DNA of 64,000 nucleotides from Dendrophyllia cribrosa (GCA_024195265.1 JAJLRJ010000009.1:28555710-28619709), one strand, 5' to 3'; counted from the stretch's first letter, positions 10,836 through 20,834 are shown. Program-made: numbers and translations. Notes: a model not told the origin generated them from the letters alone.

Positions 10836-13800
10836 TTAATTCTTTTTTATTTTATAATGTCCATAAGCATATGAATTTATACCATCATCTGATATATACC
10901 TTTTATCATCGAAACAGCTGAGTGATACTTTGTTGATTTCATATGTTCCAAGCTGATGAGTTTGGCTTCTTATTGTTTTCATTTTGTGATGCATCTGTTT
11001 ATTTCCTAATAACGTTTCTTTATAATCTTGATGCTTGATATTATTTTTAATGACATTCTTTTTGATTCCTTTAGCAGTCTTTCCTTCTTTTTTGTTGTCT
11101 TTCATATAGCTATACATTTTTGATCGTAAACCTACGAATTCACAAATAGGAACTCCTGCGGTCTCATCTTTGAATTTACCAATTACTTTTTTATTTGTTT
11201 TATTAAAGTATGGTGAGCTTTCAGGGTAGTCGCTGTTATCAAATTTGTCTTTATCATTCCAAAAATCTTGGTATACATCTTTAGCTTCGATTTCATAAGT
11301 CAAGCTGTCGGTGTCAGTGAATAGTAGTCGAGCTTTGTTTCCATACTGCTGTTTTATATAGTTATAATGAAAATCATACATTAATACCTTACTGAGATCT
11401 AGGATACACATACCTACATATGCCGGCCTGTTTAGGGTCAGTGTTTCTTTAATCTTATGCACAGCTACAAGGTTTTTATTGAAGATCTTACTGCTTACAT
11501 ATGTTGGTTTAGCTGCCATTTTTACAAGTTTCTTTTCATCAGTTACCAATCTAACATCTACTCGTTTTCTGATATTTTCCATTGTTTTTCCGAATACGCT
11601 GTTGTTCATAAGCTTGAAGAAGTCTTTCTCAAAAGCATTTTTCGCATTGGTTCTTTTCTGAGTGTTGAAATCAATATATTGCTTCAACCATGCAGACTGA
11701 TTAAACTCCAATACTCGATGGACTTTGGTTACTTTCAAACCAAGATCTATGTATAATTGTAGGTTTCTGTAATGGAGAACATACTTTTCTTTGTTTTTCA
11801 AAGTTGGGATTAATTTATGTACAAGACCTGTTGATATATTATATTTAGCTGCTATTTTTTTTACAATAATCTGATAGCATGTTTTTGGTTACCTTTACTT
11901 TTTCTGGTCCCAATGGATAGTCATTATGAATGTCATGCAACTTTTGGGGATATTCCAAGTCAACTTCTAGTATTAAACCTTTTTGGGTGTTTTCATTATA
12001 TTTAGCTAAATTTATGTTGTTTATCTGCTTTTCTGTCATCCATCTAAAACCGCCAGTAGGTAGGTTTTGTGACATAGCCCAACCATATAGATTGTTAGCA
12101 TCCAGATACATTATATACTTTGAGGGCACCTTCTCATCATATGTTTTCATGTATTTATTGTTTGCTTTACCATACCTATTGGCAATGTAGCTTATTCCAC
12201 CACGCATTCCTTTTTCGATAAATTGAAACATGTCAATATCAGTTATAAGTTCTAATTTGATATCAGTCATTTTAAGCATAGCATCCCAAGACAAACCTGG
12301 AGATGTGAAATAATGACATGGATCTAATTTGTAGTATTCTAGACAGGTCTTTCTAAAGTTTTCAAACACATCAGCTAGCAAAAGGATATCAGATTTAAGA
12401 TATAAATTATGGTATTCACCCATATTTTGAAGATTGAAGGTATTCCACACATTTTGAGCATGTTTGTAATCTTCATTTGATATATGTTCATCATTCAATA
12501 TGCTGTAAAATTCTTCTTTTGATGGCAGTTTTTCATTGAACTTTTCAAAGCTATCCATGAAGTCATATGGATACACTCCTTTTCTAGTCATCAAATCAAA
12601 CTTTTTATCTTTGAATTTTTGAGATGTATATTTTAATGCTTCTTTTGGTAGATTACTTACTAGTTTTTCTAAACTGGAACTTATGAATTGGAAACTGTCA
12701 ATAAATGTTAGATGATTACCAAGCATGAACGCCATATATTTTTCCATGTTGTTAGGAATGGCATTGATATTCATTTGACACTTTTCACCTTTCTTATTTG
12801 TATGCTTCTTGACTATTTCACCAATCTCTTGCATTATAAAATGACTGTCATACCCACGGAGATTGTGAAATATAACCGGTATCTTATCAGTTAATCGGAA
12901 GTTAATATTACAATCTTGATGCGCTGATCCTCTATACTTACCAGTTATATGACAATGATCTCGAACTCGAATATCTTTCTCTGTATGCTTTTTATCACAT
13001 ATATGGCATTTATCAGCTTTTTGGAATTCTTCTTCATCCTTTTTTGTCATTTTTAATGGTTTGTTAAAATATATTTTATTCATATTACGACAATATTTAA
13101 CTTCTTCTAACATAGCTTCCATAAATTTGTTAACAGCTTTTTCGCCTCTATAGATCTGTATTGGTTTACTATATTTATCATCATAACAGCATACAACCTT
13201 ATAACCATAACCACAATCAGTATGTTTTTGATACGATTCAGTATAGGATTTGTCATTGTTTGGCCTGCACCCTTCTATTTTTTCTGTAATAGCTTCAAAA
13301 TCTGCATAGATGACAAATGGTACAGGTAACTGCTTATGAAAGTTGTTGAATTTCAATATGTTATTATCCTTTGACGGCATTTTTATGGCTTGTTTTCCAT
13401 TTATGATGATGCAATTTTCTTTATGATTTAATAATACTCTTTCACTACTGAAACATTGTAAACAATACATACAAAAATGCTTTCTATGTTCATGTTTTGT
13501 TTGATTGTACATAAATTTATTGAAGTCTTTTATTAATACATAATGTCTGTTTTCACCTTCTGTTATCAATAATAAATGCATTTGATCTTCAAATTTTTCT
13601 TGGGATATGTAAATAGGAAATGGTTGTTTTTCTTCATATCCAAATACATTGATATTGATATCATTCTGTTTCTCAATTTTATTATACTGTTTTTGATTGA
13701 CTGGAAATTCAATTCCTGAGTAATTCAACTTTTCAATAAATTCTTTATCACATTTTTTAATTCTCTGTGGGTATTTTTCTTGAGGACTCAAATGTCTGAT

Positions 13801-14613
13801 GTGACACCATCTAAAGCATTCATTGTCATTGTTTTTCATGTTTATCAAACCTTTAGCACTGTTTCTGAGTTCTTGGGGTAGTTTAATATATGAAGATCCT
13901 CTCATTGGTTGATATTTTACAACATTAAGATAATGATTGTCAACAGATTTAATAGTCCATCCGGAGCCTTCAGATATCCACTGTGCAATTTTATTTAATA
14001 TCTGTTGTTTGGACACTTGTAGTGATTCAGTGATCTCTAGATTGTTTATGATTGTTTGAACTAGACTGTTGAAATAGGCAGTTTTATACACTGTTTCTCC
14101 ATTTGATATTTTTGTAAATGTTACCTTAAGCGTTTCAACGAATTTTAATCCTTTCATGGATTTTAGTGTACTTATAATATGATATTCAATAGCCTTTCTT
14201 GTGTTTTGTAGTTGCACTAGTGGGTCTTTGTTATTTTTAATACTTATTTCATAAGACTTTGTGTAGCCTTTCAGAGCTTTATCTGTTTGCTCTATTTTAG
14301 TTCTTGGTAATGGAACTGGTTTTTTAGTCCTTGGCATTGGGACTGGTTTGTATCCGTCTCTAAACTCTATTGGTGGAAGAATGACGTTTTCTTCATAATC
14401 ATGCACCATCTGTTTGACGCTCTTTCGAGGTGTTGGGATAGGCCTCCTTGGTTTTACAGTCCTTGGCTTATCAATTGGTTTGGTATCATCTACCACGATA
14501 ATTTTAGGCTTCTTCTTCTCTTGCTTTAATAGCAATTTAATTAGTTCTGACTTACTAAGTTTTTTGAGATCTCTCTTATTCATATCTATAAGGTTATATT
14601 TTTCTGATTTCAT
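10836..14613 (-). CDS. polB: Protein-primed-type DNA polymerase B of element A (one frameshift)
   Basis: Replicative DNA polymerase of the element, expected to have both 3'-5' exonuclease and polymerase activity. The first frame (14613-11845, 922 residues) has a Pro/Arg-rich N-terminus with repeated PxPR motifs (50-105), a C2H2-type finger (379-401), exonuclease I YADFEA (436-441), an HNH/endonuclease VII-like Cys-His cluster (536-568), exonuclease II NLRGYDSHF (584-592), exonuclease III around YLKSDILLLAD (738-748) and motif A YLDANNLYG (836-844). The second frame (down to 10836) carries motif B NNSVFGK and motif C FTDTDS, followed by the usual DDKRY C-terminus. The two frames join at an A8 tract at about 11855-11862, where one base too many breaks the frame. 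This is the only coding defect I see in the element. A TATATA-rich stretch lies directly 5' of the start. Confidence 0.95.
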
Positions 14614-14733
14614 TATATATACTATAGTATAGATAATTCCTTAAATAGTTTTCAGTTGGTGTGTTTAAACGTGTTCATGGATTCAAACAATCCAGTTATG
14701 AATCATTTGAACAGTATCAGATAAAATATATAC

Positions 14734-14988
14734 TCAATCTATATCACGTAACGGATATGTCTGAATTATGAATGCAGGTAGTTTGATATTATTCCTATGT
14801 TTCTTCGTTTTCAGATGACAGAACTTTCCGGCTAGCTTGTAGTTGATATTGTTATTACATACAAAGCAATACCAAGGCTTATTTAGCATGTAACGATTTT
14901 TTGATTCTTTAATAGCTTCTTTTTTTTCTTCTTCCGTATGATATATAGGAGGTCTTCCTCTTCCTCTCTTAATTTTCTTGTTTTCCAT
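14734..14988 (-). CDS. Small AT-hook and zinc-finger protein
   Basis: An 84-residue basic protein. Near the N-terminus RGRGRPP (residues 8-14) is a canonical AT-hook core that binds the minor groove of AT-rich DNA. Residues about 40-63 hold a C2H2-like finger (CFVC, then CHLKTKKH). A run of alternating TA lies just upstream of the start, as in other genes of the element. The combination suggests a DNA-binding regulator or replication accessory protein acting on the AT-rich element; no specific function is established. It lies between polB and the BRO/nuclease gene on the same strand. Confidence 0.8.
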   Translation of the reverse strand: MENKKIKRGRGRPPIYHTEEEKKEAIKESKNRYMLNKPWYCFVCNNNINYKLAGKFCHLKTKKHRNNIKLPAFIIQTYPLRDID

Positions 14989-15020
14989 ATATATATATAT
15001 ACTATATATTATTTATATCT

Positions 15021-15839
15021 TTATAAGTGTTTATGTATATATTTTGAATGGTTTTTTAATGTTTTTGATGACTTAAATTTTCTAGAACAGTGATTACATT
15101 TGATTCTTACTCCATCAAAATAATGAATGATTTCTTCTAGAATTTCATCATAATCATTACTGACTAACACTTTAAAACTGTTGTTTCTATACTCTTGCAA
15201 CATTACTCTTTGATCCTCTGATAATTGCCCATTTCCTCTAGGGTTTTTAAATTCAATAGCAAAGCCTGAATACACTTTATGTAGATTTTGATTGATCAGA
15301 TCAGGCGATCCTTTTTGATAACCCATATTATAAGATTTCAATCTCATGTCACTGTTTATTTGGTTTTCACCTAGTGATGCAATTAAAAGTGCTTTTGGAT
15401 GGTGGTTTCTTATATAGTTAACCACTTTTGTATGTAAGTCATACTCTGACTGTATATTAAAAGTTAACATTTTAAAAGGTTTGTGGTTATATTCATACCG
15501 TCCAGTTTTTCTGATTGATGGTAAAACCTCTTTTGTAACCCATCGTTTGAATTCCTTTGCTTTATCCATATCAGATCTCAAAATGAGGCTATACAGTCCG
15601 GATTCATTTATATAAATCACATGGTTATTTTTTAGGGGGAACGAATCGTTCCCCCTAGATTTGAGGTTGTTTAACGTAATTTTATCTTCAGAATCAACAT
15701 GATCACGAATAGCTTTACGAGTATTTGTATACTTTAAGATGTTAGCAACAGTCTTAGCTTGGAACCATATATCATCATCCTTCTTGATAATATCTAGTTT
15801 AGTTTCTTCATAAATAAAAATTTCTGTCATAATAGACAT
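15021..15839 (-). CDS. BRO-N + VRR-NUC nuclease + C2H2 finger fusion protein
   Basis: A 272-residue protein with three parts. Residues about 4-115 look like a BRO-N domain (WFQAKTVANILKY; FKRWVTKEVLPSIRKTGRY), a DNA-binding domain common in large DNA viruses and phages. Residues about 131-235 match a VRR-NUC/PD-(D/E)xK nuclease core, with GSPDL (178-181), AIEFKNP (194-200) and LSEDQ (206-210) supplying the Asp, Glu/Lys and Gln positions. Residues 248-269 form a C2H2 finger (CNHC, H264, H269). VRR-NUC enzymes cut branched or structured DNA, so a role in resolving replication intermediates or the hairpin ends is plausible but inferred. The start is ATG at 15839 with an alternative Met at codon 4. 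Confidence 0.85.
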   Translation of the reverse strand: MSIMTEIFIYEETKLDIIKKDDDIWFQAKTVANILKYTNTRKAIRDHVDSEDKITLNNLKSRGNDSFPLKNNHVIYINESGLYSLILRSDMDKAKEFKRWVTKEVLPSIRKTGRYEYNHKPFKMLTFNIQSEYDLHTKVVNYIRNHHPKALLIASLGENQINSDMRLKSYNMGYQKGSPDLINQNLHKVYSGFAIEFKNPRGNGQLSEDQRVMLQEYRNNSFKVLVSNDYDEILEEIIHYFDGVRIKCNHCSRKFKSSKTLKNHSKYIHKHL

Positions 15840-15984
15840 AATATATCAATGTATTGTATTCTTCCATTTAAGTGACTATGAGATAACCAGAAATATTAAT
15901 ATATTTGGTTACCTAAACAACAAAAAGACAGTATATACTGTAAGTCTACCTTATATACATTAGATAATATCTCTTTAAAACATT

Positions 15985-17013
15985 TCATATATTCTTTAAA
16001 TCCCTAAATGGTATCCAACTGTTAAATTCGTCACTATAACCCTTCCATTTAACAAGAGCTTGTTTTTTCTTATAGTCTCTTTTGATAACCTTATCTATAC
16101 GAAAAACATCTTGTCTGGCTTTTAATAATTCAGGTTCATAAAAACTCCCTTGAATATCTTCACCTCTGAGATCTTTTAGTTTGTATGTTATTGGATTAGT
16201 GTATTGGATCTTATCAACTGTAAACACTTCTTCTGTCCAATTTGGTGTATAACCCTTGTCGAACACATTCCGTTTATACTTAGATATTCGGACCTTATCA
16301 CCTATTTTAAATTTCGGTTTAGATGACAATTGTTCCATATCGCCATATAAATTAAAGTAAACAGCTCCTTCATTCTTTTTCTTTGATGCTTCAATAGGTG
16401 TCATTTTGATGCTTGAATGTTTTGTGTTGTTATACTGTTTTACTAGTTTGGGGAGCATATCGAGATACATAGTATTACCTTGAACTGTGAACTGTTTCCA
16501 CATTTTGGATTTAATTGTTCGATTCCAACGCTCAACTACTGATGATTTCTCTTCATTTTCTGTTGAATACAATGTTATATTATGTTTGTCTAATAATTCT
16601 TTTAAATGTTTATTGTAATACTCTTTCCCCTTATCAGTCCATAGATACTGTGGTTTTCTGCCTTCCTTGAATATTGTTTTGAATGCTTCAGTGACAGATT
16701 CGCCTTTCTTATCCTTCAATGGGACAATCCAACCATATTTGCTGTAGACATCAATAACCATAAGAAGATATCGATAACCTTTATTCCATTTACTAAACTG
16801 TTGCATTTCAACTAGATCACTTGCCCATATTTCATCGATATGATTTGTGATTACACGCCGCCGAGTGAAGTTGCGTTTTATGGGTGCATGCAACTCATCT
16901 GCTAATTTTTCTTGCCAGTTTTCTTCACTCGACGGCTTTTTACGTTTTTTGAAATTCCGAGACCTAGTTTCTGCTTCGTATTGATAACATTTCTTGCCAA
17001 CCAATGCCCCCAT
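15985..17013 (-). CDS. Retroviral-type integrase with C-terminal chromodomain
   Basis: A 342-residue rve-family integrase that would join element ends to target DNA with a 6-bp stagger. The catalytic triad is visible as D66 (WASDLVEM), D127 (WTDKGKEY) and E161 (SSVVERWNRTIK). An SH3-like linker region follows (KIGDKVRISKYKR, about 236-248). Residues about 304-342 are a chromodomain (VIKRDYKKKQALVKWKGY, then NSWI). Chromodomains of this kind bind methylated histone tails and direct integration to heterochromatin in related retroelements. The start overlaps the 3' end of the PLA2-like gene by 112 bp in another frame. The conserved block ELHAPIKRNFTRRRV just before the core supports the frame. 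Confidence 0.95.
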   Translation of the reverse strand: MGALVGKKCYQYEAETRSRNFKKRKKPSSEENWQEKLADELHAPIKRNFTRRRVITNHIDEIWASDLVEMQQFSKWNKGYRYLLMVIDVYSKYGWIVPLKDKKGESVTEAFKTIFKEGRKPQYLWTDKGKEYYNKHLKELLDKHNITLYSTENEEKSSVVERWNRTIKSKMWKQFTVQGNTMYLDMLPKLVKQYNNTKHSSIKMTPIEASKKKNEGAVYFNLYGDMEQLSSKPKFKIGDKVRISKYKRNVFDKGYTPNWTEEVFTVDKIQYTNPITYKLKDLRGEDIQGSFYEPELLKARQDVFRIDKVIKRDYKKKQALVKWKGYSDEFNSWIPFRDLKNI

Positions 17014-17534
17014 TGTCTTTCATTATACGGTACGTTGTCTAAAGCTTGAACCATTTTTCGGTCTGCCTTATTTTTACATTTCCTATCATCCTTGCAGACT
17101 GAATAATCAACATCGTGTTGCATTGCTATTGCATCAGTTTTACCCGTTGGTTTGTCGTATATTTCTAATATTTGGCCAGTCGTTGGGTCATATTTCACTT
17201 GACTCTTTAAATCATTATATGGGCCAGTATATTTATGACCTGGTAATGTCCACCCCCCTTTTGGTTTTGGTAATTTACCAATAGCTTTATGAATATCAAT
17301 AGCGCCACCACTGTGTAGTGGATTTAGTTTTTTCGATAAATCCGATGTGAAACTGTCAAGTGCTTTATCAAGGTATTTGTTTACAGTACCTTTAATCTTT
17401 CGTCTTGCAAAATCAGATTTAATTGCCTTTGATGCTCCGATTCTACCTAAATTATACAAACCTTTTAAAGCGCTTTTAGCTGCTATTTCACCAAGACTGT
17501 GACTACCTTCTATATCTAAAAATCCGCCAGCCAT
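16902..17534 (-). CDS. Phospholipase A2-like (parvovirus VP1-type) virion protein
   Basis: A 210-residue protein. Residues 97-165 match the secreted/parvoviral PLA2-like fold: a calcium-loop-like LPGHKYTGPYNDL (97-109), then DAIAMQHDVDYSVC (134-147) with the catalytic-type His140-Asp141 pair, and a later AD (157-158). In parvoviruses this activity breaches endosomal membranes during entry; here a virion entry role is inferred. The N-terminus MAGGFLD and HSGGAID (75-81) contain Gly-Gly motifs of the type cut by adenain-like proteases. The C-terminus is Lys/Arg-rich. The 3' end overlaps the integrase start by 112 bp in another frame, so the two are compactly arranged. No TATA-like run sits directly at this start, unlike most genes of the element. 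Confidence 0.85.
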   Translation of the reverse strand: MAGGFLDIEGSHSLGEIAAKSALKGLYNLGRIGASKAIKSDFARRKIKGTVNKYLDKALDSFTSDLSKKLNPLHSGGAIDIHKAIGKLPKPKGGWTLPGHKYTGPYNDLKSQVKYDPTTGQILEIYDKPTGKTDAIAMQHDVDYSVCKDDRKCKNKADRKMVQALDNVPYNERQWGHWLARNVINTKQKLGLGISKNVKSRRVKKTGKKN

Positions 17535-17548
17535 CTCTGACTGGCTAT

Positions 17549-17710
17549 TTATTTTAAATCTTTATTGGATACAAAACGTGTTTTAGTAGCCCCACATTCG
17601 CTACATTGAGATTTTAGCATAAGACGATTATTTTTTGTTTTAACAAGTTTTTCAGTACCAGGTACCGATTTTGTTTGCTTCTTCTGTTTTACACAATATG
17701 ATTTAACCAT
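17549..17710 (-). CDS. Small zinc-ribbon-like protein (53 aa)
   Basis: A 53-residue basic ORF starting MVKSYCVKQ, with a later CSECGATKTRF. The paired cysteines could form half of a zinc ribbon. It lies in the 190-bp gap between the PLA2-like and protease genes, on the same strand, with a TATATATA run immediately upstream of its ATG, the same arrangement seen at neighbouring genes. Short Cys-containing basic ORFs occur at similar positions in other Polintons and adenovirus-like elements. The function is unknown; a virion core or DNA-condensing role is a guess. Confidence 0.65.
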   Translation of the reverse strand: MVKSYCVKQKKQTKSVPGTEKLVKTKNNRLMLKSQCSECGATKTRFVSNKDLK

Positions 17711-17722
17711 TATATATATAAG

Positions 17723-18292
17723 TTAGATATTTTTGAAATAATGTTCGAGGAATCTCTCATTCTTCATTGTGTCATATATGTCGAACACTTCCAATAGATT
17801 GTAATATGAATTCCCTTTATTCATTTCATTCAAAAAGTACAAACAGAAGTAACCACATGTTGACGTTTTTATATCCTGAATCTGATTATTTTGGTGAAGC
17901 AGAGTCATATTCTTCCTTTTGCTATGATTTACGATCTCTTGAAATAGAGGCATACCAAAACTGTCAAAATAATTTATCACGTTGTCTTTGACATATGTGG
18001 CCACCCAATGGCTTCCACTCATATATGAGGGTTCAAGATTGTAGATAAATAACGCCTGTCTATGGTTATGTGAAACTCTTTCATCCCTTGACAGAACATC
18101 TTTGATTGGGATGTTCAAATATCTACACCATTTTATTAGATCATGATTACTTAACGGGATATCTTTATGGAATTTTGGTTTTACAGTATTGCCCCTAGTA
18201 GTGGGATGCCATTGAATGGGCTGTTTTTCCCTAATAGTATGCCTTCTCCCGACTTGTTTTTTTTGGTAGTTTTTTTTTAATACCCATACCAA
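17723..18292 (-). CDS. Adenain-like cysteine protease
   Basis: A 189-residue capsid-maturation protease of the C5/C48 (adenain/ULP) type. The catalytic residues are visible in order: His95 (GSHWVATY), Asp110 (NYFDSFGMP), Gln139 and Cys146 (STCGYFCLYF). The Gln-to-Cys spacing of seven is as in the adenovirus enzyme. In Polintons and adenoviruses this enzyme cuts virion precursor proteins. Its start overlaps the 3' end of the upstream gene by 62 bp in another frame. Possible substrates are the Gly-Gly-containing virion proteins encoded nearby. Confidence 0.93.
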   Translation of the reverse strand: MVWVLKKNYQKKQVGRRHTIREKQPIQWHPTTRGNTVKPKFHKDIPLSNHDLIKWCRYLNIPIKDVLSRDERVSHNHRQALFIYNLEPSYMSGSHWVATYVKDNVINYFDSFGMPLFQEIVNHSKRKNMTLLHQNNQIQDIKTSTCGYFCLYFLNEMNKGNSYYNLLEVFDIYDTMKNERFLEHYFKNI

Positions 18293-18995
18293 TTGGATTA
18301 TCCCATGAACCTATAAATGGAGGTGGTCTATAAATTCCAATTCTCGGAGCTCCCTTACCCCCTTTTTTCTTACTAATTCCCATTCTAGGTGCACCACCAC
18401 CAGTTTTGCCAGTCAAAGCATTTAGAAGGAGTGGAACACCGATGCTTGCCAACAGAGTGCCTAAAAATCCACCTGATTGTGTTTTTGTTGGTTTCACATG
18501 AACACCTGAACCTGATTGAAGGGCATTCAATATATCCTGTTTTTGTTTCGTCGATAAAAAATGCTTATATTCTATCAGCTTATTAATTTTGTCTTGTGGT
18601 ACGAGAAAACCACCCGACTGTACGCCTTTGCCAGATATTGATTTCACAATCTGAGAAGCACCTTCTGAAGCCAATCCAGCAAGAGCTGATAAACCAAGGG
18701 TTTTACCTATAGTTGGTGCTAGTGTCTTTCCAATACTTAAGATAGAAGTTAGTAGACTACCTCCAACCTGTTTTCTGATATTACTTTTAACAAGTTTGAT
18801 ATCCATACCCTTATTCATCATACGATTCTTCTCCAATCTCTTCTTTACCATTGCTGGTACATATAGAATATCATTTCCGTTCAGAGATTCATTTGATAGT
18901 CTGAGAACAATAGTTTCCCTTTTTTTGAAAGCATTGCTAAGATTCTTCTTTTGATTGTCAGACAAATTTACTTTAATTTCAAAAAGCTGAGTCAT
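18231..18995 (-). CDS. Glycine-rich hydrophobic virion protein
   Basis: A 254-residue protein of unassigned family. The N-terminal 75 residues are charged. Residues about 80-118 and 177-196 are long hydrophobic, Ala/Gly/Leu-rich stretches suited to membrane insertion. The C-terminal 60 residues are Lys/Gly/Pro-rich. Three Gly-Gly sites (QVGGSLL at 76-82, QSGGFLV at 126-132, QSGGFLG at 173-179) resemble substrates of the protease encoded next door. It sits between the protease and major capsid genes, the usual place for minor virion proteins. It may be a membrane-active or core protein comparable in role to adenovirus pVI or pX, but that is inference from composition and context. Confidence 0.7.
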   Translation of the reverse strand: MTQLFEIKVNLSDNQKKNLSNAFKKRETIVLRLSNESLNGNDILYVPAMVKKRLEKNRMMNKGMDIKLVKSNIRKQVGGSLLTSILSIGKTLAPTIGKTLGLSALAGLASEGASQIVKSISGKGVQSGGFLVPQDKINKLIEYKHFLSTKQKQDILNALQSGSGVHVKPTKTQSGGFLGTLLASIGVPLLLNALTGKTGGGAPRMGISKKKGGKGAPRIGIYRPPPFIGSWDNPIGMGIKKKLPKKTSREKAYY

Positions 18996-19081
18996 TTCTT
19001 ATATATAATATATATTATATAAAATTTCACATAATATATATGAAATAAGGATATTTATTTTATTAGCAATTTATTACTTTT

Positions 19082-20347
19082 TTATACTATAGCCAATTCA
19101 TTACCCACCTTGTCAATGACAACTGTTTCATCATATAGGACGATAGCATGTACGTTGAAAGGACTGTCTCCAGCACTATTAGCATTGAGTTTATACCTAA
19201 AAATCAACTGTTTGGGGTCTCTTGTTACTTTCTCTGCTTGATATGATAGATCGAAATAGATTAGTGGATAGAGACTATTATAATTAGCTAGATTCAACTG
19301 GGTTCCGGTGTTGTAATCAGTCCTTCTCATTGCATAAGACATTAAATCGTTGAAGATTCTTACTTTACTCTCACTGTCATACTCTGTTTCTGGGTAGAAA
19401 ACTCCATTTCCATATTCTAGACGACATGTTGTCAAATAACTACCATTTCCACGATCGGCGTTGATATTATAAGTATCGAATTCATATGGATTCGCCTCTG
19501 CATTGTTTGATTTAGCTCGTTGTAGGTATATAAAAATTGCTTTAACATTGTCAATACTAGAAGAAATCTGGAAGAATCCACTACTATGTGTTGGTGCTGA
19601 CACTTCATACATTTCTCTGAGATATGTCCATTTATCCTCTTTCAAAAAAGAGCTAACAAACTTATCGTACAGACTGTCCTTTGGAGTCAATTTTGGGACC
19701 CATAGTAGGAATCTGTCAATGACAACCCTTCCATCATCAACTGCTGCAGTTTTTTGAAGCAGTTCGGCATCATTCTGGAGGTGTAAATTGAACTGCAGCT
19801 GCATGGGTACCAACATCTTATCCTCCAGCTCTTCGAAGAAACTGTAACGATTAAGAGGTACAATTACATTGAGATCATTATTCCCTGTTGTTAAAAGTTG
19901 TCTAGCCTCAAATCCTGTATTCTGATTAGCATTAGCTATCAGATGATTTGTATCCAAATACCAAAGACTATTCTTTGACACACTTCTTGAGTAATCATCT
20001 GAATATTCCAGCAAATTCTTCACAAAAGTGACCTTGTGTAGATTATCAGTGTCGTACACAATTTTCCCAGCGCTTTTAATCATCATGTGAGAAATCAAAC
20101 TATGGGCTCCATTTATTGTTGTTATCCTATCAGCACCATAAGCTGCACCATCATCCAATTTTTGTACCTGGAACTGAACCTCAAAATAAGCATTGTACCA
20201 ATCATAGAAACTCGATCGATCATTAATTGTAAATTTATACCCATTTTTGTCCTGATGTTGACCGTTAGCTGGGGACCTGATTACATCATCGAGTTGGAAT
20301 CGCACCAACTCATTCCTTTGTAGAAATTCACTTGTTCTAAAAGACAT
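19082..20347 (-). CDS. Double jelly-roll major capsid protein
   Basis: A 421-residue hexon-type capsid protein (the PY protein of Polintons). The order of blocks fits the double jelly-roll family: an N-terminal strand region after NGYKFTINDRSSFYDWYNAY, a middle section with LNRYSFFEELEDKMLVPMQL, and the characteristic end LIYFDLSYQAEK followed by DPKQLIFRYKL and a terminal VHAIVLYDE. Length is slightly shorter than many Polinton copies but there is no visible gap. It lies within the leftward virion gene run between the hydrophobic virion protein and a small basic protein. A TATATTATT-type run precedes the ATG. Confidence 0.92.
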   Translation of the reverse strand: MSFRTSEFLQRNELVRFQLDDVIRSPANGQHQDKNGYKFTINDRSSFYDWYNAYFEVQFQVQKLDDGAAYGADRITTINGAHSLISHMMIKSAGKIVYDTDNLHKVTFVKNLLEYSDDYSRSVSKNSLWYLDTNHLIANANQNTGFEARQLLTTGNNDLNVIVPLNRYSFFEELEDKMLVPMQLQFNLHLQNDAELLQKTAAVDDGRVVIDRFLLWVPKLTPKDSLYDKFVSSFLKEDKWTYLREMYEVSAPTHSSGFFQISSSIDNVKAIFIYLQRAKSNNAEANPYEFDTYNINADRGNGSYLTTCRLEYGNGVFYPETEYDSESKVRIFNDLMSYAMRRTDYNTGTQLNLANYNSLYPLIYFDLSYQAEKVTRDPKQLIFRYKLNANSAGDSPFNVHAIVLYDETVVIDKVGNELAIV

Positions 20348-20414
20348 ATATTATTATGTTATATAAAATTTAACAATTAAAAAATATATTCATATTAAAA
20401 TCATTTTATTGATT

Positions 20415-20834
20415 CTATACTAATCTCACTCTACGTCTTCTCCTCAAACCATCTCCAGAAATGAGTCTATTCAGTATCATATCAGTACTTTCTTGATCTA
20501 GTTTTGGCTGATAATGTTGCTGCAGCTGTTTAATGGGCGAGGATGGAACAATTGCTGTTTGTCTTGTAGCTCCTTTTCTCAAATTTGCCAATCTTTTCAT
20601 TATTAGGTCTCCTGACTTCTCTGATACCGCCTTACCCAGTCGCTCACCTGCATGGGATATCCCCGATTCTAACGCCTTCTTTGCTATTGGCTGAGCAAAT
20701 TTCTTGAAAACAGATGATGCCACACTCTTTAATGGTTTGAAAATATTATCAACGATAAGCCCAGACCCTTTGTGTTGATATACAAATTTACCAAGTTTTG
20801 GATGGTAAAATCTTTTGAATTCATACGGTTTCAT
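20415..20834 (-). CDS. Small basic virion-associated protein
   Basis: A 139-residue protein, unrecognised by family. Residues about 25-90 are amphipathic and Lys/Ala/Ser-rich (VFKKFAQPIAKKALESG, then ERLGKAVSEKSGDLIMKRL), and the C-terminus ends in an Arg run (RRRRRVRLV). It sits between the major and minor capsid genes with the same orientation and the same TA-rich leader. The position and charge suggest a capsid-lining or DNA-binding core protein, comparable in role to small adenovirus core or cement proteins; that is inferred only. Confidence 0.7.
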   Translation of the reverse strand: MKPYEFKRFYHPKLGKFVYQHKGSGLIVDNIFKPLKSVASSVFKKFAQPIAKKALESGISHAGERLGKAVSEKSGDLIMKRLANLRKGATRQTAIVPSSPIKQLQQHYQPKLDQESTDMILNRLISGDGLRRRRRVRLV

